This document shows positions 5,865-11,490 of a stretch of DNA of 11,490 nt, one piece after another. A program made the position numbers and the translations under genes. The notes under the pieces are model-generated. The model was not told where the DNA came from, ran no database searches, and was given only the letters and a program-made list of their open reading frames with translations. Source of the DNA: Bacillota bacterium (GTDB lineage: Bacteria > Bacillota_I > Bacilli_A > Erysipelotrichales > Erysipelotrichaceae). Location of the stretch: the NCBI GenBank assembly GCA_023426935.1, contig JAEZBR010000006.1:1-11490 (forward strand). Direction: 5' to 3'. Position 1 is the first letter of the stretch. Every line of letters begins with the position of its first letter.

Positions 5865-5881
5865 CTAGGTATTATGCCTAG
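5865..5881 (+). promoter_or_regulatory. Inverted repeat in the leader of the HD-RyR gene
   Basis: CTAGGTA (5865-5871), TTA loop, TGCCTAG (5875-5881) forms a seven-pair stem with one G-U pair. It lies 37 bases before the start codon and 23 bases before the CGGAGG ribosome binding site (5904-5909). No T run follows, so it is not a terminator. The arrangement of seven-base arms around a TTA loop resembles the inner repeat before the vWA gene, though the arm sequences differ. It could be an operator or an RNA control element. Confidence 0.4.
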
Positions 5882-5917
5882 GAAACTAATTAAACCTAAA
5901 TAACGGAGGCTAAGCAC

Positions 5918-7927
5918 ATGAGTTACCAGGCATTACTTAGGATGGCGGAACTAAACAAAGGAGCTTTTGGCGTTGAAAACTCAGTTGGGATTCCGGATCT
6001 TCCAAAGGTCAAAAGAAATTTTGGCAAAGAAGCTTTGTTATTTATTCGTAACCGTTGTGAAGATCTGAAATTTGATCAGGATAATCTTCAACGTAAAGAA
6101 TTTAAAGATCAGGACGGAAGAAGTTCGGCACCCAATCAGATTCCTTATAATATGGAAAAGGATCTCGATCGGCTTTGTTTAGAGAAAGCAATCGGGCGTT
6201 TCTTGGATTCCGGTTCGAAGGAAGACGCCTTCGATATCTACTATTGTTACTGCGAGATTTTTAAACCATTCGGCGCGGGTTATGATTCAACGGGATTATT
6301 ATTGGAACTGTTAGCGGAACATGAATCCAATGCCGGCTCGTTGTTAATGAAACACCGCGATCATTATTCGCATTCGGTCTATGTTTTTCTGATGGGTCTA
6401 GCATTATATCAAGATCTTCCCGCTTTTAGAGAAGCTTATAATTCCCGCTATGAACTCAAGGACGATAATAAAGCGGCCGGTCATTTTTTAGAATATTGGG
6501 GTTTAACTTCGCTATTCCACGATATTGGTTATCCTTTTGAGATTGCCCATCAACAGATGAAATCATACGTCTGCAGTTTAGACAAAAATAATAACGACGA
6601 TTATGGCTTTTCACCTTATGTATCTTATAAGAATATCGATAATTTCGTCCTTAGCCGACTTGGCGATCTGAATGAATTGTTTGCGGACCTGATCGTTGAA
6701 CGTTTACAACTGAATTACTTGAATAAGACTGAGGTTGAAAGTTACTATGCCCGCTACCTTCTAGGCAAAGCTTTAAAAGATCGAGCAGTTCATGAAAATC
6801 CGGATGAAAAAGATTATCTATATATGGATCATGCGTACTTCAGCAGTTTAATTCTGATGAAGACTTATCTTGAGAAACATAAAGAGATTAAAAAGGTCAT
6901 AGATATCCCGGTAGCATTGAAGGATGCTTTATGTGCGATCATGCTTCATAATAGCTTATTCAAGTTTACCTTAAGAAGTTTGTTACATACAAAACAGCCA
7001 TTAAGTCTACGCGATAAACAGCCACTTAGTTATCTATTGATGCTATGTGATGAGTTGCAATGCTGGGATCGTACTTCCTATGGTCAGAATAGTCGGGAAG
7101 ATATCTATGCCTATGACTTTGATCTGGAAGTTGATAAGGAAGGAAAGATTAAGCTGAAGTATTTCTTCGATCAGAACTATGAAGATAAAGTATTAAAAGC
7201 GAAGAGTTATAAACAATTACAGTATTCCGGCTATACCAAGAAATCTGGCGTGGTGCGAAATGATCGCTGTAAGTTCTTGGATGATATTTCCGAAATCGTT
7301 AGTCTTTCGGATTTATTCCCTGAGTACCAACCCGATCTTAATCAAGCTGATCGAAATAGAATAGTCACTACCTGTTTAGAGGCTAAACAAAAGAAAACGG
7401 GATTATATCTTTCAAACAGTAATTATCTTAACCTGTATGAGTTCGCCTTGGCGCTCAATGGGAGATATTCCAAAGTTGATAATATTGAACAGATGACCAA
7501 GGACTTTGAAGAAAAGTTATCCCTGGAATATAAGCTGTCTAATCTAGCTCAAGCCAAAGGTTTTGCGAGTCAATTGAATACGATCGGTTGTTTCTATACC
7601 GATCGGGCAGTCGATTATGCACCGGTTTATAGCTTTAAACAACTCATTCAATTGCCGGGTCATCAGAATGATTTAGAGGTAATTTCTCAAGCGGAACACG
7701 AACGCTGGGTAAAAGAGAAGGAAGCGATGGGTTGGCGTTATGGGGAAATTCCGCTTAATAACGGTAAAGTAGATAAAAGCATTCGGGAAAAACTGCGGTT
7801 GCATCCGGATATTATTCCTTATGAGAAATTAACCAAGTTAGAACAAAGGAAAGATACTGAACCCTTAGAACATATGGTTGAATTATTACGTTTATATGAT
7901 GGTCTTACGATCTATCGGATGTATTGA
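5918..7927 (+). CDS. HD-domain phosphohydrolase fused to C-terminal RyR domain
   Basis: This is a 669-residue soluble protein, with ATG 5918 after CGGAGG. The central part carries an HD-superfamily core: H-R-D-H-Y-S-H (146-152), the diagnostic LTSLFHDIGYP with His201-Asp202, further histidines at 305 and 344, and Asp378 in LCDELQCWDR. These are the expected metal ligands of an HD phosphohydrolase acting on nucleotides or cyclic nucleotides. Residues about 588-669 match the RyR domain, the repeat first known from ryanodine receptors and also found in bacteria: AEHERWVKEKEAMGWRYGE (592-610), L-H-P-D-I-I-P-Y-E (628-636), then a leucine-rich closing helix. The roughly 200 residues between are not recognised. 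Bacterial RyR domains are thought to act in nucleotide-related signalling or conflict systems, but their ligand is unknown to me. The gene follows MazG by 96 bases. A sensor (RyR) coupled to an effector hydrolase (HD) is my inference. Confidence 0.85.
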   Translation: MSYQALLRMAELNKGAFGVENSVGIPDLPKVKRNFGKEALLFIRNRCEDLKFDQDNLQRKEFKDQDGRSSAPNQIPYNMEKDLDRLCLEKAIGRFLDSGSKEDAFDIYYCYCEIFKPFGAGYDSTGLLLELLAEHESNAGSLLMKHRDHYSHSVYVFLMGLALYQDLPAFREAYNSRYELKDDNKAAGHFLEYWGLTSLFHDIGYPFEIAHQQMKSYVCSLDKNNNDDYGFSPYVSYKNIDNFVLSRLGDLNELFADLIVERLQLNYLNKTEVESYYARYLLGKALKDRAVHENPDEKDYLYMDHAYFSSLILMKTYLEKHKEIKKVIDIPVALKDALCAIMLHNSLFKFTLRSLLHTKQPLSLRDKQPLSYLLMLCDELQCWDRTSYGQNSREDIYAYDFDLEVDKEGKIKLKYFFDQNYEDKVLKAKSYKQLQYSGYTKKSGVVRNDRCKFLDDISEIVSLSDLFPEYQPDLNQADRNRIVTTCLEAKQKKTGLYLSNSNYLNLYEFALALNGRYSKVDNIEQMTKDFEEKLSLEYKLSNLAQAKGFASQLNTIGCFYTDRAVDYAPVYSFKQLIQLPGHQNDLEVISQAEHERWVKEKEAMGWRYGEIPLNNGKVDKSIREKLRLHPDIIPYEKLTKLEQRKDTEPLEHMVELLRLYDGLTIYRMY

Positions 7928-7990
7928 GGGAACTTATTCTTACTTTAGTACGATACCAGAGATAATGATTAACGATAGGAGGAAAATTCA

Positions 7991-8431
7991 TTGCATAATG
8001 ACCTGGTGATTAAAAGTGAAAGAATAACCGCGGAAGAATATGTCGAGTTTTTGAAACGTTCAGACCTTGGATCCCAATATCCTCAAAAACGTTTTAAGGA
8101 ACGAATATCCCGCTTGGTAACTTCGGTTTCCCTTAGTTTATAGGCGCGTGACCAAGAAGGATTATTGGTCGGAGTTTTATTCGGATTGACTGATTTTGCG
8201 TATTGGCTCTTTGTGACTGATTTAGGAGTAGATCGAAATTATCTTAGACAAGGTATCGGAAAGCGGTTGATGAAAACGGCTCATGAAATTGCGGGAGGTT
8301 CTAAAGACATTGCGGTTTATTTAATCGCCAATGATAAGGCAATTCCTTGCTATGAAAAACTAGGGATGGAAAAGGCGGATGATGTCATGCAATATAATCA
8401 GGTTGAATGGACTAAGTTTACCGTGAAATAG
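7991..8431 (+). pseudogene. GNAT acetyltransferase gene interrupted by one in-frame TAG
   Basis: A TTG start at 7991 with AGGAGG eight bases upstream (7977-7982) opens a frame of 146 sense-plus-stop codons that matches a GNAT acetyltransferase from end to end. The exception is codon 51, which is TAG (8141-8143). Before it: E-E-Y-V-E-F-L-K-R-S-D-L-G-S-Q-Y-P. After it: LLVGVLFGLTDFAYWLFV, the acetyl-CoA loop RQGIGKRL and the closing CYEKLGMEKADD. No indel or frameshift is needed, and the downstream half keeps its motifs, so the break is recent, a sequencing error, or the site is read through. Starting translation again after the stop (for example TTG 8165) would give about 88 residues lacking the N-terminal strands. 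The substrate is unknown. TACGAT at 7949-7954 may be its -10. Confidence 0.8.
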
Positions 8432-8557
8432 TTAACGTAATGAGACTAGATAAATAACGGAAAGGTTTTGAAGGAAGCAAAGTCTTAACCTGAACATTCG
8501 CATAAGGCGTCTAGAATTGCCAGAAAATCAGTTCTTCTTTATTTTAATCTTACCGCA

Positions 8558-8566
8558 TGCTACGAT
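8558..8566 (+). promoter_or_regulatory. Extended -10 promoter of the CPBP-DUF4230 unit
   Basis: TGCTACGAT at 8558-8566 is a TGn-extended -10, with a weak TTTATT (8538-8543) at 17 bases. The start site would be about 8573, which places the upstream in-frame ATG (8557) outside the transcript and supports the ATG at 8590, preceded by GAGGT at 8577-8581. The roughly 125 bases between the broken GNAT gene and this promoter show no gene. Confidence 0.5.
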
Positions 8567-8589
8567 TATTAGGATTTGAGGTAATAAAG

Positions 8590-9480
8590 ATGACGAAAAA
8601 AGGGTTTATTAAGTATTTGAGTTTCGCGTTTGGTTTAGCCTGGGTCTTACAGATCATCGCCTGTATTCAATATCTGAACGGTAATTATAATGTTTATTCA
8701 ATTATTATTTCCGTTTCGATGTTTACACCTTTATTAGCGATTATTCTATCCGGAAATGCAATTAAAGATTTAGGGTGGAAGAAGAAGTTAAAAGGAAATT
8801 GGAAGTGGGTCTTTCTAGCTTGGCTTGGTCCTAGTATTCTCGGAGCCTTAGGCGCCGCAATCTATTTCCTGATTTTTCCGAATCGTTTCGATCTTTCCGG
8901 GGAGTATCTGATTGCTCAAGGCGGAGATACTTTCTTAACTCAATTGAGCGCATCCGGCTTGACCATGAAAACTTATTTAATCAGTCAGATCAGTGCCGCC
9001 GTAATTGGGGCACCGTTATTCAATATGTTGTTTGCGGTTGGCGAAGAAGCCGGTTGGCGGGGTACGATGTATCCTTATTTACAACAACACTTGGGTTATC
9101 AAAAAGGAACAATCTTAGGTGGCGTGATCTGGGGCGTCTGGCATTGGCCGTTGATGTTACTGGTCGGCTATGAATACGGAACGGCTTATTGGGGTGCCCC
9201 GATCTTAGGTATGTTATTATTCTGCGTTATTACGACCGCAATGGGCGTTTTCTTCGATTACTTATATCGCCAGACGCATAATATCTGGATTCCGGCTTTA
9301 GCTCATGGAGCGATCAATGCGTTTGCGGGAATCCCGTTATTATTCCTGAAACTTGCTTATTTCGATCAGATGACGATCGGACCGGCAATGGTGGGAATTA
9401 TCGGTGGATTACCCTTGATTATGGTTGCGGTCTGGATCTTAAGCGGTAAAATATCAAGAGAAAAGGGGGAAGTAGAATGA
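8590..9480 (+). CDS. CPBP-family intramembrane metalloprotease
   Basis: This is a 296-residue integral membrane protein with about eight hydrophobic segments. The start ATG 8590 was chosen over the in-frame ATG at 8557 because the ribosome binding site and -10 box lie between them. The CPBP (CAAX protease and bacteriocin-processing, ABI) signature is present. Motif 1 is GEEAGWRG with Glu152, Glu153 and Arg157. Motif 2 is WGVWHWP with His185. Motif 3 is ALAHGAIN with His239 and Asn243. In the family the glutamates and histidines form the glutamate-type active site that cleaves substrates within the membrane; members process peptides or give bacteriocin self-immunity. The substrate here is unknown. 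The stop codon overlaps the start of the DUF4230 gene (ATGA), so the two are translationally coupled and probably work at the same membrane. The gene ends in a charged cytoplasmic tail. Confidence 0.92.
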   Translation: MTKKGFIKYLSFAFGLAWVLQIIACIQYLNGNYNVYSIIISVSMFTPLLAIILSGNAIKDLGWKKKLKGNWKWVFLAWLGPSILGALGAAIYFLIFPNRFDLSGEYLIAQGGDTFLTQLSASGLTMKTYLISQISAAVIGAPLFNMLFAVGEEAGWRGTMYPYLQQHLGYQKGTILGGVIWGVWHWPLMLLVGYEYGTAYWGAPILGMLLFCVITTAMGVFFDYLYRQTHNIWIPALAHGAINAFAGIPLLFLKLAYFDQMTIGPAMVGIIGGLPLIMVAVWILSGKISREKGEVE

Positions 9481-10397
9481 ATGATGATTTTAAAGTAAAT
9501 GCGAAAGCAACGAAAGTTTCCAACGATAAAACGAAGCAACAGGAAGCAGAATTAGCGGCGGCGAAGAAACGTAAAGCGGAAGTTGAAGCCCAGGCAGCCA
9601 AGAAGAAGACGGAAGTAAAAGCTTCAACGAAAAGTGAAACCAGTAGTAGTTCACTTTCATCCGAAGACCTAATTAAGGCTTCCACTTCAATTGTCAATTC
9701 GTTGGGGAAAAAGAAATCGAAAGGCTTCTTGAGCGGGTTGATTATCGGCTTAGTAGTCGGAGCTTTAGTTATGGGAATCTTAGGATTCTCCTTCAAGGAT
9801 CAGATCTTCGGTAAAGTAGCTTCCACTAAGGAAGGCGCCGATGCGTTATTGGATGAAGGATTATTAGGCTATACGGCGGCTGATTTCCAAGATGCTATTT
9901 TAGGTGCCGCAACTCAGCACCAGGAATTAGTTGTCATGGAACAACCCTTAGAAATCAGTACTACGATTACTAAAGCCGGGTTAGGAAACTTAAGCATCTT
10001 CAGTAAAGTTAAGACGATTACTTATTACGGCACCGGAGTCTATACGGTCGATTTAAAGAATATCGATAAGGATCATATCAAAGTCGATGCGGAGAATAAG
10101 ACCGTGACGGTCATTATTCCGCATGCGGTTTTACAATATGTCAATCCGGATCTTTCTAAGACCGAATTTGAGGATACGGAAAAAGGATTACTGGCGTTTG
10201 GCGATCTTTCGTTGACGACCGAGCAGCAGAATCAATTATCCCAATCTGTCACCGCGGCGATGAAAGAAAGATTGGAAGAAGACGATTTATTTAAACAAGC
10301 CGATGACTATGCGACGATGAAGACCTGGGAGATCTTCCAACCGTTGATCTTGGCGGTCTCTAGTGAGTATAAAGTAGTTATCCAGTTCGAAAATTAA
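9477..10397 (+). CDS. DUF4230 membrane-anchored protein
   Basis: This is a 306-residue protein. Its ATG at 9477 overlaps the CPBP stop codon by four bases and follows AGGGGGA (9464-9470). Residues 1-80 are cytoplasmic, rich in Lys, Ala, Glu and Ser, with a short coiled-coil-like stretch (about 17-48). A single membrane helix spans about 83-105 (FLSGLIIGLVVGALVMGILG). The remaining 200 residues lie outside the membrane and match the DUF4230 pattern: an alternating beta segment around TTITKAGLGNLSIFSKV, then Y-Y-G-T-G-V-Y-T-V-D-L and K-T-V-T-V-I-I-P, ending in an Ala/Glu-rich helix. The function of DUF4230 is not known. Coupling to an intramembrane protease suggests the two act together, with the DUF4230 protein a possible partner or substrate. 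The stop overlaps the opposing prepilin peptidase stop by four bases. Confidence 0.88.
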   Translation: MNDDFKVNAKATKVSNDKTKQQEAELAAAKKRKAEVEAQAAKKKTEVKASTKSETSSSSLSSEDLIKASTSIVNSLGKKKSKGFLSGLIIGLVVGALVMGILGFSFKDQIFGKVASTKEGADALLDEGLLGYTAADFQDAILGAATQHQELVVMEQPLEISTTITKAGLGNLSIFSKVKTITYYGTGVYTVDLKNIDKDHIKVDAENKTVTVIIPHAVLQYVNPDLSKTEFEDTEKGLLAFGDLSLTTEQQNQLSQSVTAAMKERLEEDDLFKQADDYATMKTWEIFQPLILAVSSEYKVVIQFEN

Positions 10398-10969
10398 AAT
10401 ACTAAAGCAATTATCAACCCGATACTTAAGAAAGGGATAAAAGGTAATTGCTTTTCATTTTGTTTGAAATTAAGAATTAAGAGATAAATACTGGCACTCA
10501 AACAAGCGCTCAGTAAGAAGATTAAAACATAATCCGGTTTCAATAAGAAAGAAAGTAAAGCCGAAAAGAAGAGATCGCCGATACCTAACTGTTGCGGGAA
10601 CAAGAAAAAGACGGAGACTAACGGGACTAAACACAGAAGTAACGAATAGATATGTTGGGCAAAGGAAAGATCTTTACCTAGATATAGAACGATTGGAAGT
10701 AAGAAAACTAACCCGTTCAAGGGAACCTTACTGGATCGGTAATCTAAGTAACTAAGCGCCAGCATTAAAGCTAATAATCCAGAAGCGATCAACGTGCTTA
10801 AAGGATCGTGGGAACGATAATAATAAAGATTAGCGAAAATGATCAACATCCCAAGAAAGAGAAAAGTTGATAAGTTTAACCATTTTATCTTTTCCTTCAG
10901 TTCTTTCGCTAAATAAACTTTTAAAGTATAAGTTAATAAGAAGGCATAAGTTTGGATCAGGATAATCAT
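10394..10969 (-). CDS. Short A24-family prepilin peptidase
   Basis: This is a 191-residue, very hydrophobic protein with about six to seven membrane helices. The ATG whose first base is 10969 is preferred over the in-frame GTG at 10981, because the TGGAGGT ribosome binding site lies between them. Both catalytic aspartates of the A24 (type IV prepilin / prepilin-like) aspartyl peptidases are seen: Asp76 in LDYRSSKVP and Asp132 in the GIGD motif. The late PFIPFLSIG resembles the family's P-F-G-P-x-L-A segment. The cytoplasmic cysteine-rich methylation domain of full-length PilD/ComC-type enzymes is absent, so the protein is shorter than the usual 220-260 residues and would cleave without the N-terminal zinc-binding domain. 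No pilin gene is visible in the window. It is convergent with DUF4230, sharing the TTAA overlap of stop codons. Confidence 0.82.
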   Translation of the reverse strand: MIILIQTYAFLLTYTLKVYLAKELKEKIKWLNLSTFLFLGMLIIFANLYYYRSHDPLSTLIASGLLALMLALSYLDYRSSKVPLNGLVFLLPIVLYLGKDLSFAQHIYSLLLCLVPLVSVFFLFPQQLGIGDLFFSALLSFLLKPDYVLIFLLSACLSASIYLLILNFKQNEKQLPFIPFLSIGLIIALVF

Positions 10970-11059
10970 AATTACCTCCACTATTTAATACGCAGAAAAT
11001 TAATATTTTCCGATTTTCTTAAAATATCAAATACATTTCACATAAATTACAAATTACTT

Positions 11060-11068
11060 TGTTATAAA
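11060..11068 (+). promoter_or_regulatory. Possible extended -10 for a small RNA
   Basis: TGTTATAAA (11060-11068) has a TGn extension and five of six -10 consensus bases. No good -35 is found (TTCACA at 11037-11042 is 20 bases away). A start near 11075 would produce a transcript that ends at the terminator 11118-11150. Confidence 0.4.
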
Positions 11069-11072
11069 ATAG

Positions 11073-11150
11073 TTAGCCAAAAGGCTAATCATTATTTCCC
11101 CCAAAAAAGTTTGAAAGAAGACCCGGCCGCAACCAAGGGTCTTTTTTCTT
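11073..11150 (+). ncRNA. Candidate small RNA of about 75 bases
   Basis: Between the extended -10 at 11060-11068 and a strong terminator lies a non-coding stretch that begins with a TTAGCC-AAAA-GGCTAA hairpin (11073-11088). It continues through an unpaired region with a C run and an A run (TTTCCCCCAAAAAAG, 11095-11109). No open frame with a ribosome binding site occurs inside. The layout of promoter, 5' hairpin, single-stranded C/A-rich middle and terminator is typical of bacterial regulatory RNAs, but no known family is recognised. It could instead be a terminated leader of a lost downstream gene. Confidence 0.35.
11118..11150 (+). terminator. Intrinsic terminator
   Basis: AAGACCC (11118-11124) pairs with GGGTCTT (11137-11143) around a 12-base loop and runs into CTTTTTTCTT, a proper U tail on the plus strand. 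No gene precedes it on this strand within 700 bases except the candidate small RNA; the minus-strand prepilin peptidase starts upstream in the other direction. Confidence 0.75.
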
Positions 11151-11490
11151 GCTTAATCAGTTGGTTTTCTATTAATCTTCACGTAGCGTTCAGAATAATA
11201 AGGTTTAATATAGTTGTTCCTAGAGATAGGAACAGATATTCCTCCCCCAAAATATCATAATTAAAGAAGAAGAGATCAAACGCAACCTTGGCTGAAGTGA
11301 AAAGTTAAATTCCACTTCAAAAAGGACCGAAAATAAAGTTGAAGTAAGTCTTACAGATCGGAGAAAAACTAGTGCTTAAAAGAATAATTTAAAGAAGGTA
11401 CTTGTGGAAATCAGTAAGAATGTTAAAATCTGTTTGTAATCCCAAGAAGATTTGGGCACATTAAAAGACTAGGGAGCTTAAGGGATTTTT

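Larger units (their letters stand above)
10970..11490. other. Region without a convincing gene, rich in hairpins
   Basis: These 520 bases are AT-rich, and all six frames are short or interrupted. Besides the candidate small RNA (listed separately) I see three hairpins. The first is TGTTCCTA-GAGA-TAGGAACA (11215-11234), a perfect eight-pair stem with a GNRA loop. The second is TGAAGTG/CACTTCA (11294-11300 and 11314-11320). The third is CCCAAG/TTTGGG (11441-11456). In one plus-strand frame, the stretch from about 11310 to 11439 gives protein-like segments (KRTENKVEVSLTDRRKTSA, then NNLKKVLVEISKNVKICL) split by a stop. This may be a decayed gene or chance. No promoter for the minus-strand peptidase is clear; TTGATA (minus strand, 11030-11025) is one weak -35 candidate. 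Confidence 0.5.

Noticed and set aside
8557..8589. Upstream ATG start for the CPBP gene
   Set aside because: It precedes the -10 box and the ribosome binding site; ATG 8590 is better placed.
9419..9796. 125-codon minus-strand frame across the CPBP/DUF4230 junction
   Set aside because: Its low-complexity product mirrors the Lys/Ala/Ser-rich region of DUF4230 on the other strand.
10970..10981. GTG start for the prepilin peptidase
   Set aside because: The GGAGG site lies inside this extension, so the ATG at 10969 is the likely start.
10952..11260. 102-codon plus-strand frame across the start of the prepilin peptidase
   Set aside because: It has no ribosome binding site, runs through a terminator and its product resembles no family.
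1..11490. CRISPR array, insertion sequence or phage integrase
   Set aside because: No regularly spaced repeats, transposase motifs or terminal inverted repeats were seen on either strand.

Overview
The window comes from a low-to-moderate GC Gram-positive bacterium (Bacillota). Evidence for this: strong AGGAGG-type ribosome binding sites, TATAAT promoters (several with an extended TGn -10), compact U-tailed terminators, standard stop use (TGA is a stop), and families typical of this phylum (YoaP-type acetyltransferase, DUF4230, CPBP protease, a paired macro-domain/vWA set). An Erysipelotrichia-like or related gut Firmicute is a guess from style only.

Layout. 1-341: 3' end of a GyrI-like ligand-binding protein. 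367-1152: TPR protein. 1224-1300: tRNA-Arg(UCG), with its own promoter and terminator. 1344-1570: a near-consensus promoter followed by a leader that carries a frame-broken coding remnant. 1571-3342: tight two-gene unit encoding a YoaP-type GNAT protein and a macro-domain protein with a C-terminal DNA-binding-like region. 3414-4034: small vWA protein, whose ribosome binding site lies inside a long inverted repeat. 4035-5357 (minus): zinc-ribbon protein, ending base-to-base against the vWA gene. 5358-5485: divergent extended -10 promoters. 5486-5821: MazG-like NTP pyrophosphohydrolase. 5918-7927: 669-aa protein with an HD-type phosphohydrolase core and a C-terminal RyR domain. 7991-8431: GNAT gene broken by one in-frame TAG. 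8590-10397: CPBP membrane protease translationally coupled to a DUF4230 membrane protein. 10394-10969 (minus): short A24 prepilin peptidase. 10970-11490: no convincing gene, but a possible small RNA with a terminator and several hairpins.

The most interesting part is 2341-7927. Within 5.6 kb lie an ADP-ribose-type macro domain fused to a regulator-like tail, a metal-binding vWA protein, a zinc-ribbon protein, a MazG nucleotide pyrophosphatase and an HD-RyR fusion. Each family deals with nucleotides, nucleotide-derived signals or protein scaffolding, and together they look like a nucleotide-centred stress or conflict module. The macro/vWA pairing is, from memory, recurrent in Firmicutes. The link to the HD-RyR and MazG genes is inference from proximity, since transcription direction and promoters divide the region into at least three units. 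No transposase, integrase, CRISPR array or attachment-site duplication was seen.
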